From: Bacteroidota bacterium
GTDB taxonomy: Bacteria; Bacteroidota; Bacteroidia; Bacteroidales; Paludibacteraceae
Direction of reading: 5' to 3'
Assembly: GCA_017860335.1 (NCBI GenBank)
Contig: JAFNAU010000062.1
Span: 1 to 12,913, forward strand
DNA length: 12,913 nucleotides
The notes below the pieces were generated by a model that worked only from the letters and a program-made list of their open reading frames with translations, did not search any database and was not told the DNA's origin. Made by a program: the position numbers and the translations under genes. Positions within the stretch are counted from its first letter, which is position 1, and each line of letters starts with the position of its first letter. This document shows, one piece after another, positions 5,992 to 12,913 of this stretch.

Positions 5992-7728
5992 CTAGAACGA
6001 AAATGATGCTCCGAACATTGCATTGATGCCCTGCACCTGATATCCGTAATAGTATTCGTATTTGGAATTTAAGATGTTATTCAGCTTGATGAAAAGTGAA
6101 AGCCAGTCACGATATGCATACGATGCTCCCAAATTCCAGTCATAAGCGGCATTCATCTTCCGGGCTGTATTGCCCAAACGGGCATAACGGCCATCCTGAA
6201 AAATAAACTGTGTGTTGAGGCTGATGTTGTCCTTTATTTTGGCATACACACCCAGGTCGGCATCCCATACCGGCAGTTGCCAGGCATAATCCTGATTTTC
6301 GACCTTCCAGCTGTGATAAGCTCCTTTCACATAGGCTCCGTAACGGTTTTTATAGTCGTAGTTTATTCGCATACCGGTCGAAAGTTTTCCTGCAGGTGCA
6401 TAAATCACATCAAAACGGTTGTGATATACGGTTTTTATATCAGACATTACTGTTGTGTCGGAAGTAGTATAAGGCCGGTTGACATACAGATATTGATTAT
6501 GGATAATCTGATAATCACCCCAAACATCAAACATCAGACCCGATGCAGGACTGAGTTTTATGCCCAGAAAGGCATCAAGCGGTGTGTAGAGATCTTCCAG
6601 CCTGTTGCCCGGACTGACGTAGCGGTTTTCGTCGTAAGTTTTGCTCAGCGTGTTGACCGTCAGATCACCCGTTACTCCTCCGTATAAGGAAAGGTATTCC
6701 GGAACGGCATTCCATTGTGCTGCAACATCGGGTGATGGAGTAAATACCTGTCCCTGACCCAGCGAAAGTCCGGTTTTCACACCAAGTTTCACAAACCAGC
6801 TTTCGCCATTTATTTTGTAAAACGGATTTATTTTTATCAGGTTATAACTCAAGGGAAAATTTAATGGTTTGATTGCCGAACTTCCGTAATTGAGATTATG
6901 AATTTCCACGTTCATACCCATCCGGTTAAAGTTGAAAGGAACATCGATATTGGCTTTCAGCAGTAACTGATTTTCGGTGAGTTTACCGGATATAGCAGTG
7001 AACAGATTGTAATTCATGCTGATATCATAGTTGAGCGATTCCGCACCGGGTAGCGAACGTGCTCCGACTGTGAAATTTACGCGCCAGTTGGTTTCATCGA
7101 GTGGAAAACCCGAAAGATTGCGGAGTGTAAGTGTACTGGCTTCGGGAGTGGAATAAACGGCATTTCCATAAGCAGGGGTGATATCAGCCATCTGATAAAC
7201 TTTATCGGCTCCAAAAACCCTCCCATAATAATTATAAAAATCATGTCTGCCAGCGATACCTGTATAGAAATTAAATCCTGAAAAAAGATGGTCATATTGG
7301 ATGCCAGCAGTGGTTCTGCTGTGAATTTTATCGGTGAGTGCTCCCAGATGACGCAGCGACAGGTCAAGCCGATTATTTTCATTCTTAACAAGCGGATACA
7401 TAAATTCGGCAAGCGTATTTAGCGGATAACCCAGGCCAACACGGGCAAAACCATTTTTCACCACATTGGGCAGGTGCTTCAGCTCTTCGGGATCGAGGGT
7501 CTGGATATTGGTGCCGATTTTCAGCGGTGCAGTGATATCCGAAAATACTGCTTTTGTCTTTTCCACGGTTGGTTCAAGGACTTTCGGATTTGTAATGATT
7601 TTACCGGCATCGTTTATTAGGGGCTGATATTCACGCTCCACGGTAACATTTCTGTTGACGATGCTGTCCTGTGCCGAAACTGCTCCGGATGAAAAAATAA
7701 TCAGTAATGCTAATATGTTGTATTTCAT
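5992..7728 (-). CDS. Plugless outer-membrane beta-barrel protein (TonB-receptor-like)
   Basis: This protein has a Sec signal peptide (MKYNILALLIIFSSGAVSAQ), a short conserved-looking periplasmic segment (NVTVEREYQPLINDAGKI, NPKVLEPTVEKTK), and then about 500 residues of alternating polar/aromatic beta strands. It ends in phenylalanine (GASFSF), the C-terminal signal used by the outer-membrane barrel assembly machinery. The strands resemble the barrel of TonB-dependent receptors (SLFIKLNNILNSKYEYYYGYQ is the typical penultimate strand), but there is no plug domain, TonB box or carboxypeptidase-like domain, so a gated transporter is unlikely. I chose the start at 7728 because it begins the signal peptide cleanly; the ATG at 7776 would add 16 basic residues and give a 594-residue product closer to the preceding gene (14 rather than 62 bases). 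It is the last gene of a minus-strand operon after the long TPR gene, which suggests that the barrel and TPR protein work together. Substrate and role are unknown. Confidence 0.85.
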   Translation of the reverse strand: MKYNILALLIIFSSGAVSAQDSIVNRNVTVEREYQPLINDAGKIITNPKVLEPTVEKTKAVFSDITAPLKIGTNIQTLDPEELKHLPNVVKNGFARVGLGYPLNTLAEFMYPLVKNENNRLDLSLRHLGALTDKIHSRTTAGIQYDHLFSGFNFYTGIAGRHDFYNYYGRVFGADKVYQMADITPAYGNAVYSTPEASTLTLRNLSGFPLDETNWRVNFTVGARSLPGAESLNYDISMNYNLFTAISGKLTENQLLLKANIDVPFNFNRMGMNVEIHNLNYGSSAIKPLNFPLSYNLIKINPFYKINGESWFVKLGVKTGLSLGQGQVFTPSPDVAAQWNAVPEYLSLYGGVTGDLTVNTLSKTYDENRYVSPGNRLEDLYTPLDAFLGIKLSPASGLMFDVWGDYQIIHNQYLYVNRPYTTSDTTVMSDIKTVYHNRFDVIYAPAGKLSTGMRINYDYKNRYGAYVKGAYHSWKVENQDYAWQLPVWDADLGVYAKIKDNISLNTQFIFQDGRYARLGNTARKMNAAYDWNLGASYAYRDWLSLFIKLNNILNSKYEYYYGYQVQGINAMFGASFSF

Positions 7729-7790
7729 TTGAATATGATTGGTTTTGTAAATGTGTGATTTATGTCTGTTTTTCATTTTTTCAACCCTGT

Positions 7791-10700
7791 TTATTTAATT
7801 ACTTTTGCTTTGGAGCGGTTTTCAATCTCATTCAGACGCTGAATAATTTTTGGTTGAATATCATCATCGGTGGTATAATTTTTCTGCAGACTGAGCAGGT
7901 ATTGTTTTGCCTGAAAATCATCTCCTTTTTGAATATAAACATCAGCCAATACGATAAAACTGCTTGCCAGCCAGTACTGGTACGGTGTTCCTTTTTTTGC
8001 AAAATCAAGTACTTCGGTTTCTGCTTCATTCAGCCGGTTGAGTTTGAAGAGTACTTCGGCCAGGGTGTATTTTGCTTCAGCTCCGAATGAAGTACGTGTA
8101 TCTATGGTGATTTCTTTCAGGTCTTTGAGAGCGTCAGTAAGTTTATTCTGTTGCACGCGTGCTTTTGCACGATTGAGTTTTGCTTCAGTTCGTACTGCCT
8201 CAGACGATTTCGGATCATTGATTATCTCGGTGGCAATGTTTATCGTTTCGGTCTGATTATTCAGGAAATAGGAGCAACGGAGTATTCCAAGCCGGGCAAT
8301 ATTGTTGTTTTCTGTTGTTTGAGCTAGTGATTGCAGTTTTTTAAATGACACCAGCGCCGACGAATAATCTTTTTTGTCGAAAGCAATTTCTGCTGAGCGC
8401 ATGGCTGCTTCTTCCATGTACGGATTACCAGGCATATTGAGCAGATTATTGTATGCGGTCAGGGCATTTTCCTTGTCTTTCGTGCGGTAATAGCTGTCGG
8501 CCAGATAATACTGAGCCAGACTGCAATTTTTACCACCCGGACAATACCGGCTTAGATAGCTGCTCAGGCTTCTGATAGCCCCATCGAAACTTTCATTTAT
8601 GTATTGTTTTTCGGCTGCTACAAAAGAGATTGAATCTTCCCGAAGTGTTCCCTTATCGCCGGTATTCCGGCCAAGTGTACGGGTGTAATTCAGAAAGTCA
8701 TCCACCTCATTTTTTTCAACATAGATAGTCTCAAGACTTTCAAGCGCTACATTGGCTTCCTCACTTCCGGGATAATCCGAAACTACTTTTTTGAATTCCG
8801 GAATGGCTTTTTCGAAATTTTTCTGATTGAAATACACCATTCCGCTTTCGAGCAGTGCTTTTGGCGCCAGATTGCTGTTGGGATAGGCAGCAATAAGCCG
8901 TTCGAATGTCTCGATGGTTTTGGTATTATTTTCGAGCATCAGCCATGCACGGGCAATTTCATAGAGTGCATCGTCGCCATATTCCGAACGGGGATATTTT
9001 ACAAGCAATTGTTCCAGCTTGTTTATCTTTTTGGAGTAATTCTTTTGTAAACCATCGGTATAAGCCGACTGGAAGATGGGATAATCGCCGTTGTAAGGCG
9101 AAACTTCGGTTGCTTTATCGTAGTATTCGGTTGCTTTGGTGAAGTTTCGTGCGGTGAAGTAACCGTCGCCAATGCGGTTGAGAGCATCAGCATACGTGGG
9201 TGCAGATGTGTTTTTTTCTTCCCGGATATATTTCAAAAACCAGTTGAGTGCTTCACTGTATTTTCGTTGCTTAAAATTGGCATATCCCATTCCATAAAAT
9301 GCCTGCGTATAATTCTGGTTTTTTTCAGCACCGGGCTGATTGAAGAATGACTGCAGGTCAGAAGCTGATTTGGAAAATTCGCCTGTGCGGTAGTAACTTT
9401 CTGCCCTCCAGTAGTACACATCGGTCAGGTATTTGCCCTGAGCAGCGGATTGTAAAGCTTTGCTGAAATAATCAGCTGCCCTTGCATAGATGCTGGCGGC
9501 AAATGCTTCTGTTCCAAGCTGATATTCGAGATATTGTTTAGTCTCACGCAGTTTGGGTGTCAGATTTTTTATTTTTGAAATGGATTTGTAGGCTGACTGG
9601 TAATCTTTCGAAGTCAGATATACGGTCGATAGGTAATCATAAGCGTCATCTGTTTTTCCGGAGTTTGGAAATTCGCTGATAAATTGCTCGAAAGCTTTGA
9701 CCGACTCACCAAAAGCCGAACTGGTTTCGTAGGTGGAAAGTGCATAGTTGAAGAGTGCTTCCTCCCTTACACCTGTATTGAAGCGGGTTCTGGTTGCCGA
9801 TTCAAAAGCCATCTTGGCATTCGTCATATCGCCTAGTTTTACATAGGCATTGCCCAGTTGCAGATAAGCGCTTTCGCTCATTTCATCCTCACCGCTGGTT
9901 ACTTTCGACAAATAGGTTACCGCTTCCTGAGGATTGCCGGCTTTCAGGCAACTTACGCCGAGGTAATACATGTCATTGCGCAATACCTTCGGGGTTGATT
10001 TTTCATATTTCTTCAGGTTGTCAATGGCTTTGGAATAATTGCGGTCAGCATAGGCTTTTTCGCCTAAAATCCGGTATATTTCCGCGTTGTTTTTATTATC
10101 GGGATATTTCTTCAGCAATTTTTCCGCCCTTTGTTCCACTTCATTATACTCTTTTTTAGAATAGTAAATCTGAGTGATATAGTAGGGCACTGCGTCTTCA
10201 AATTCGGGATTATGTTCAACAGCAAGCAGGTCGGGGAGGGCGGCATCGTAATTACCAAGCAGATAAAGGCAATATCCGGCATAATACTGAGCAGTAGCCT
10301 GATACCGGTCATCCTGATTTTTCAGCGTATTGAAAATGTCGAGCGCTTTTTCGGGGTGTTCGGTTGCAAGATTGGCATAAGCCCGACAGAACAGAAAATC
10401 GGTTTTTTCGCGGTTAATCAGATGTGTTTCGTCAACTTTCCGAAAATAATTCAGCGCTGCAGGATATTTTTTAGCTTCATATTCCAGCATACCGAGCATG
10501 TAATTTGTGCGATCCGCATAAGGACTGTACGGATGTCTGTCCAGATAATCCTGTAGCTGTATTTTGGCATTTTTCTGACGCATTTCGAAGAGGTTTGAAC
10601 ATAGATAGTACTCAGCTTCGACGATCATTCCGGCATCCGTAGCCGTCGTTGTTTTCAGAAATTCTTCAAAATTCCGGTACGAAGCAGCATATTTGCGTTG

Positions 10701-10823
10701 GTCAAAGAGTTCTTTCCCCTGATGAAATAACTTATCGGACTGTGTAAACTCAAGCGTGTGCTGAGCCTGCGACAGGCCGCAGGAAATTGCGATCAGTATA
10801 GTTAAAATCAGTTTTTTTGCCAT
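7791..10823 (-). CDS. Very long secreted TPR-repeat protein (1010 aa)
   Basis: A Sec signal peptide (MAKKLILTILIAISCG, cleavage probably after SQA near residue 20) is followed by tetratricopeptide repeats over essentially the whole length. Clear examples are FDQRKYAASYRNFEEFLK, ALNYFRKVDETH, YADRNYSKAIDNLKKYEK, FESATRTRFNTGVREEALF, VKAFEQFISEFPNSGKTDDA, FTKATEYYDKATEVSPYNGD, TIETFERLIAAYPNSNLAPK and FEKAIPEFKKVVSDYPGSEE. The repeats with 'YP-x-S/N' turns resemble the periplasmic TPR proteins YbgF/CpoB and BamD. No catalytic domain is visible; a superhelical protein-binding scaffold in the periplasm is the natural reading. A lipoprotein is less likely because the only early cysteine (15) lacks a good lipobox. 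The gene sits 33 bases after the NUDIX gene and immediately before the plugless barrel, so the scaffold probably binds or assembles that barrel. The C-terminus is basic (NRSKAKVIK). Confidence 0.9.
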   Translation of the reverse strand: MAKKLILTILIAISCGLSQAQHTLEFTQSDKLFHQGKELFDQRKYAASYRNFEEFLKTTTATDAGMIVEAEYYLCSNLFEMRQKNAKIQLQDYLDRHPYSPYADRTNYMLGMLEYEAKKYPAALNYFRKVDETHLINREKTDFLFCRAYANLATEHPEKALDIFNTLKNQDDRYQATAQYYAGYCLYLLGNYDAALPDLLAVEHNPEFEDAVPYYITQIYYSKKEYNEVEQRAEKLLKKYPDNKNNAEIYRILGEKAYADRNYSKAIDNLKKYEKSTPKVLRNDMYYLGVSCLKAGNPQEAVTYLSKVTSGEDEMSESAYLQLGNAYVKLGDMTNAKMAFESATRTRFNTGVREEALFNYALSTYETSSAFGESVKAFEQFISEFPNSGKTDDAYDYLSTVYLTSKDYQSAYKSISKIKNLTPKLRETKQYLEYQLGTEAFAASIYARAADYFSKALQSAAQGKYLTDVYYWRAESYYRTGEFSKSASDLQSFFNQPGAEKNQNYTQAFYGMGYANFKQRKYSEALNWFLKYIREEKNTSAPTYADALNRIGDGYFTARNFTKATEYYDKATEVSPYNGDYPIFQSAYTDGLQKNYSKKINKLEQLLVKYPRSEYGDDALYEIARAWLMLENNTKTIETFERLIAAYPNSNLAPKALLESGMVYFNQKNFEKAIPEFKKVVSDYPGSEEANVALESLETIYVEKNEVDDFLNYTRTLGRNTGDKGTLREDSISFVAAEKQYINESFDGAIRSLSSYLSRYCPGGKNCSLAQYYLADSYYRTKDKENALTAYNNLLNMPGNPYMEEAAMRSAEIAFDKKDYSSALVSFKKLQSLAQTTENNNIARLGILRCSYFLNNQTETINIATEIINDPKSSEAVRTEAKLNRAKARVQQNKLTDALKDLKEITIDTRTSFGAEAKYTLAEVLFKLNRLNEAETEVLDFAKKGTPYQYWLASSFIVLADVYIQKGDDFQAKQYLLSLQKNYTTDDDIQPKIIQRLNEIENRSKAKVIK

Positions 10824-10856
10824 AATTATGTTGATGTAGTGTTTTTAGAAATAATA

Positions 10857-11402
10857 TTATGCAAGGAAAATATCCTTTTTCTCATTATGATGGTCAATAT
10901 ACATGACGACCGCTTTTTTTATTGAATTTAAACCGAAAAGTGCGGGATTTATTTCGCCGAGAGGCAGAAAAAAACATTCCTCCACATCATCGGCAGGCGA
11001 TAATCGGTTGTAATTTTCCAGTTTACACTCGAAAAACAAGTCCATAGTAGGAATATCCAGCCCCGAATATATATAATCGTTCGGCAGCGAGAATAAATAT
11101 CTCACATTTATGGCATTTAAACCGGTTTCTTCCTGTATCTCCCGTGCCACACCTTCTTCGGCTGTTTCGTCGTAATCAATAAACCCTCCGGGCAGGTCGA
11201 GTGTACCTTTGGCAGGTTCGTGGGCTCTGCGACAAACCAGCAAGTCACCATCCTCATTACGAATAAATGCAGCTGTAGCAGCCGAAGGATTGATGTAATA
11301 AATAAAACCACAGGAAGCGCATTCTTTTGACTTTACATTCTTCTGCGCAAACTCTTTCGAGCCGCAAACCGGACAAAAATGAAATAATTTTGAGAAATTC
11401 AT
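10857..11402 (-). CDS. NUDIX hydrolase with N-terminal zinc ribbon
   Basis: The 181-residue cytoplasmic protein starts with a four-cysteine zinc ribbon (CPVC at 10-13, CASC at 28-31). A NUDIX domain follows, with a perfect 23-residue Nudix box from G73 to L95 (GFIDYDETAEEGVAREIQEE then TGL), matching G-x5-E-x7-REUxEExGU; E88, E91 and E92 should bind the catalytic metal. Such enzymes hydrolyse nucleoside diphosphates linked to another group. The zinc ribbon plus NUDIX architecture recalls NADH pyrophosphatase (NudC), but this protein is shorter and lacks NudC's extra N-terminal domain, so the substrate is open. It is the first gene of the minus-strand operon. A promoter candidate lies just upstream at 11424-11454. 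A functional link to the envelope genes downstream is not evident. Confidence 0.92.
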   Translation of the reverse strand: MNFSKLFHFCPVCGSKEFAQKNVKSKECASCGFIYYINPSAATAAFIRNEDGDLLVCRRAHEPAKGTLDLPGGFIDYDETAEEGVAREIQEETGLNAINVRYLFSLPNDYIYSGLDIPTMDLFFECKLENYNRLSPADDVEECFFLPLGEINPALFGLNSIKKAVVMYIDHHNEKKDIFLA

Positions 11403-11594
11403 AGACCTATTTAATGATTTCTACAAAGATAGTGAAATGTCAGGAAAACGGAAAAAAACAGTCAGCCACATTCCATAGTTTACAGCAACAATCGGACCTT
11501 TTCGGACGTGTTTATTTCTAAATGTATATAAGTTTTGTGAAAATAGCTTCAGTTTCGATTGAAATATAGTATTTTTGCAAAAAAAAGTAATGTT
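11403..11594. promoter_or_regulatory. Divergent promoter region
   Basis: This 192-base gap separates the minus-strand operon from the plus-strand TPR gene and must hold both promoters. On the plus strand TATTTTTG (11570-11577) fits the -7 consensus and sits 17 bases before the ATG at 11595, but no -33 partner stands at the right spacing. I see no operator repeat or RNA gene in it. Confidence 0.4.
11424..11454 (-). promoter_or_regulatory. Candidate promoter of NUDIX-TPR-barrel operon
   Basis: On the minus strand TATCTTTG (complement of 11424-11431) fits the Bacteroidota -7 consensus TAnnTTTG, and 19 bases further upstream stands TTTC (complement of 11451-11454), one base off the -33 TTTG. Transcription would start about 15 bases before the NUDIX ATG. 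Confidence 0.45.
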
Positions 11595-12913
11595 ATGTCG
11601 GGAAATTTTTCCTTTCAGCTTGATGATGAAGCAGGTGAATTGGTAAGCAGATATGAAAAATATCTTTCGGGTGCTGCTCCGGGCTATTTTGATGTGGACG
11701 AAATGGAACGTATAGTGGAGTATTATCTTCGTAACGGACAAACCAAAGACTCGCTCAACGCTTTGGAACTGGGGAAAAAACTGCATCCCTCAAGTGGTGC
11801 ACTCGATGCGAAAAGAGCAAAAATATACCTGGCTACAGGTGATGTTAAAAAAGCCTTTCGCATACTGTCAAATCTGGTGGAAAATTCCGATCCGGAAGTT
11901 GAACAGCTAAAAATAGAAGCCCTGATCAAACTTGAACGCGTACAGGAAGCAAAATCCCTGGCATTATCACTCATCGAAAGCGAAAGCGAAGAAGTTGACC
12001 AGTTTTGTATTGAAATGGCGCTGAAATTTATGGCCGAATCTCAGTTTGATTATGCATGCGACATACTTCTGATCGGTGAAAAATATAATCCCGACAATGT
12101 GGATTTGCTATTCGAACTGGCTTTTTGCCAGGAACAAAAAGGGCTGCTTACCGAAGCAGTTTTAACCTATTCGCACATTATCGACATAGATGCTTACATC
12201 GGAGAAGCCTGGTTTAATCTCGGACAAATTTATTTTCTGCTGAATGAGTTTGAAGAAGCCATTGATGCATATGATTATGCCCTGGTAATCAACGAAAAAG
12301 ACAGCATTTCACAGATACAGAAAGCTCACGCGCATTTTCAGCTCAATCAGTTTGAAAATGCGATAGAGGCTTATTTGGCATATTCAGAAATGGTTACGGA
12401 GAAATGGCAGGTCATGCTCTTTGTAGGCGAGAGTTACGAAAAACTGGAAAATTTCCCGAAAGCATATCATTATTATAAACTTTCACTCAACGAAATGACA
12501 GAAAATTACGATGCGCTGATGGGCATTTCCATTTGTCTGCTCGAGATGGAAGAATACACTCAATGTCTGGGTTACGTCGAACAGGCAATGAAAATCAATG
12601 ACGGTATGTCGGATGCATGGGTCTATCTGGCTGAAGCTTACATCGGACTGGATAATATTGATGAAGCGCTCAAAGCCTATCTGAAAGCAATATCCATAGA
12701 ACCTAATCAGGCTGATACGCTCCTGGCAATCGGAAATATATATATGGATAATGCTGAGTATCAGACAGCCCTTAGATATTACGAAACAGCCTACAGCTTT
12801 GACACCACCCTCGAAAATATTGAACTTTTCCTGGCTGTAGCCAATTATTATAACGGCAATTTCAACGTATCGGCCGATTACCTCCTTCAGGCTGTGAACC
12901 GCAATCTGGATGC
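11595..12913 (+). CDS. Soluble TPR-repeat protein, 3' end outside window
   Basis: An open frame begins at ATG 11595 (MSGNFSFQLDDEAGELVSRY) and stays open for 439 codons to the window edge, so it has no stop here. There is no signal peptide or membrane segment; the protein should be cytoplasmic. It consists of TPR repeats: clear units include AWFNLGQIYFLLNEFEEAID (about 205-224), VYLAEAYIGLDNIDEALKAY (about 342-361), and IGNIYMDNAEYQTALRYY after it. The N-terminal part is acidic, with looser helical repeats. Proteins of this type in Bacteroidales are conserved but uncharacterised; a protein-protein scaffold is the likely role. Another ATG at 11590 is in a different frame and closes early. It is transcribed away from the NUDIX operon, and there is no sequence reason to couple it to the secreted TPR protein. 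Confidence 0.88.
   Translation, partial: MSGNFSFQLDDEAGELVSRYEKYLSGAAPGYFDVDEMERIVEYYLRNGQTKDSLNALELGKKLHPSSGALDAKRAKIYLATGDVKKAFRILSNLVENSDPEVEQLKIEALIKLERVQEAKSLALSLIESESEEVDQFCIEMALKFMAESQFDYACDILLIGEKYNPDNVDLLFELAFCQEQKGLLTEAVLTYSHIIDIDAYIGEAWFNLGQIYFLLNEFEEAIDAYDYALVINEKDSISQIQKAHAHFQLNQFENAIEAYLAYSEMVTEKWQVMLFVGESYEKLENFPKAYHYYKLSLNEMTENYDALMGISICLLEMEEYTQCLGYVEQAMKINDGMSDAWVYLAEAYIGLDNIDEALKAYLKAISIEPNQADTLLAIGNIYMDNAEYQTALRYYETAYSFDTTLENIELFLAVANYYNGNFNVSADYLLQAVNRNLD

Noticed and set aside
6277..6687. Plus-strand ORF of 136 codons inside the barrel gene
   Set aside because: It is a complementary-strand shadow of the barrel gene; the barrel frame has a signal peptide, strand pattern and terminal Phe, while this one has none.
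5992..7728. Calling the barrel a SusC/TonB-dependent transporter
   Set aside because: No plug domain, TonB box or adjacent SusD is present, and the mature N-terminus before the barrel is too short for a plug.
7707..8090. Plus-strand Phe/Cys-rich ORF over the barrel/TPR junction
   Set aside because: The Phe/Ile/Cys richness comes from reading the reverse of Lys/Glu-rich TPR codons; there is no coherent membrane topology.
9794..10556. Two plus-strand ORFs inside the TPR gene
   Set aside because: Both are antisense shadows of strong TPR repeats.
7791..10823. Identification of the long TPR protein as a T9SS component such as SprE
   Set aside because: SprE is a lipoprotein with a different context; this protein has no good lipobox and lies in an operon with NUDIX and barrel genes.
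11421..11974. Minus-strand ORFs of 121 and 83 codons
   Set aside because: They overlap the start of the divergent TPR gene and its promoter region and match nothing recognisable.
1..12913. CRISPR array, tRNA/rRNA, insertion sequence or phage integrase
   Set aside because: Reading through the window showed no regularly spaced repeats, cloverleaf-like sequence, transposase motifs or flanking inverted repeats.

Overview
The window looks like chromosomal DNA of a Bacteroidota species, most likely of the order Bacteroidales, with AT-rich intergenic DNA and moderate-GC genes. The reasons are a type IX secretion (T9SS) C-terminal sorting domain, a Bacteroidota-type plugless outer-membrane barrel next to a very long TPR protein, a secreted protein with phage-tail-fibre-like repeats, and promoter candidates resembling the TAnnTTTG -7 element. 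No rRNA, tRNA, CRISPR array, insertion sequence or integrase was seen.

Layout. (1) 15-776: intact DUF4197 lipoprotein, with a strong intrinsic terminator at 898-932. (2) About 987-3545: a glycoside hydrolase family 2 (GH2) gene whose catalytic body (1326-3545) is open, while its N-terminal sugar-binding domain lies upstream in pieces. Two conserved segments are missing and the frame changes twice; the signal-peptide region also looks damaged. (3) 3546-3926: AT-rich DNA with a weak hairpin, a 22-bp perfect palindrome, and a small frame-broken coiled-coil ORF that resembles the end of an S74-type tail-fibre chaperone domain. (4) 3927-5896: a tight two-gene unit, a small T9SS cargo protein and a tail-fibre-like secreted protein. 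The first gene's signal peptide extends upstream of its only ATG. (5) 5936-5973: a bidirectional terminator between convergent units. (6) 11402 to 5992 on the minus strand: an apparent three-gene operon of a zinc-ribbon NUDIX hydrolase, a 1010-residue periplasmic or envelope TPR protein and a plugless outer-membrane beta-barrel. (7) 11595 to the end on the plus strand: a divergent soluble TPR protein that runs off the window.

How the genes fit together. The minus-strand operon probably makes an envelope assembly, with a TPR scaffold facing a barrel whose short N-terminal tail could contact it; the NUDIX enzyme is a cytoplasmic housekeeping neighbour. The T9SS cargo and tail-fibre-like protein form a surface or secreted module of unknown role. 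The GH2 gene has no SusC/SusD partners here and looks like a recently decaying, stand-alone polysaccharide enzyme.

The best candidates for something undescribed are the TPR/plugless-barrel pair and the T9SS-cargo/fibre pair. A third point is that four apparent lesions lie within about 3 kb (roughly 980-3930) while all flanking genes are clean. That pattern fits either local gene decay or a poor stretch of assembly.
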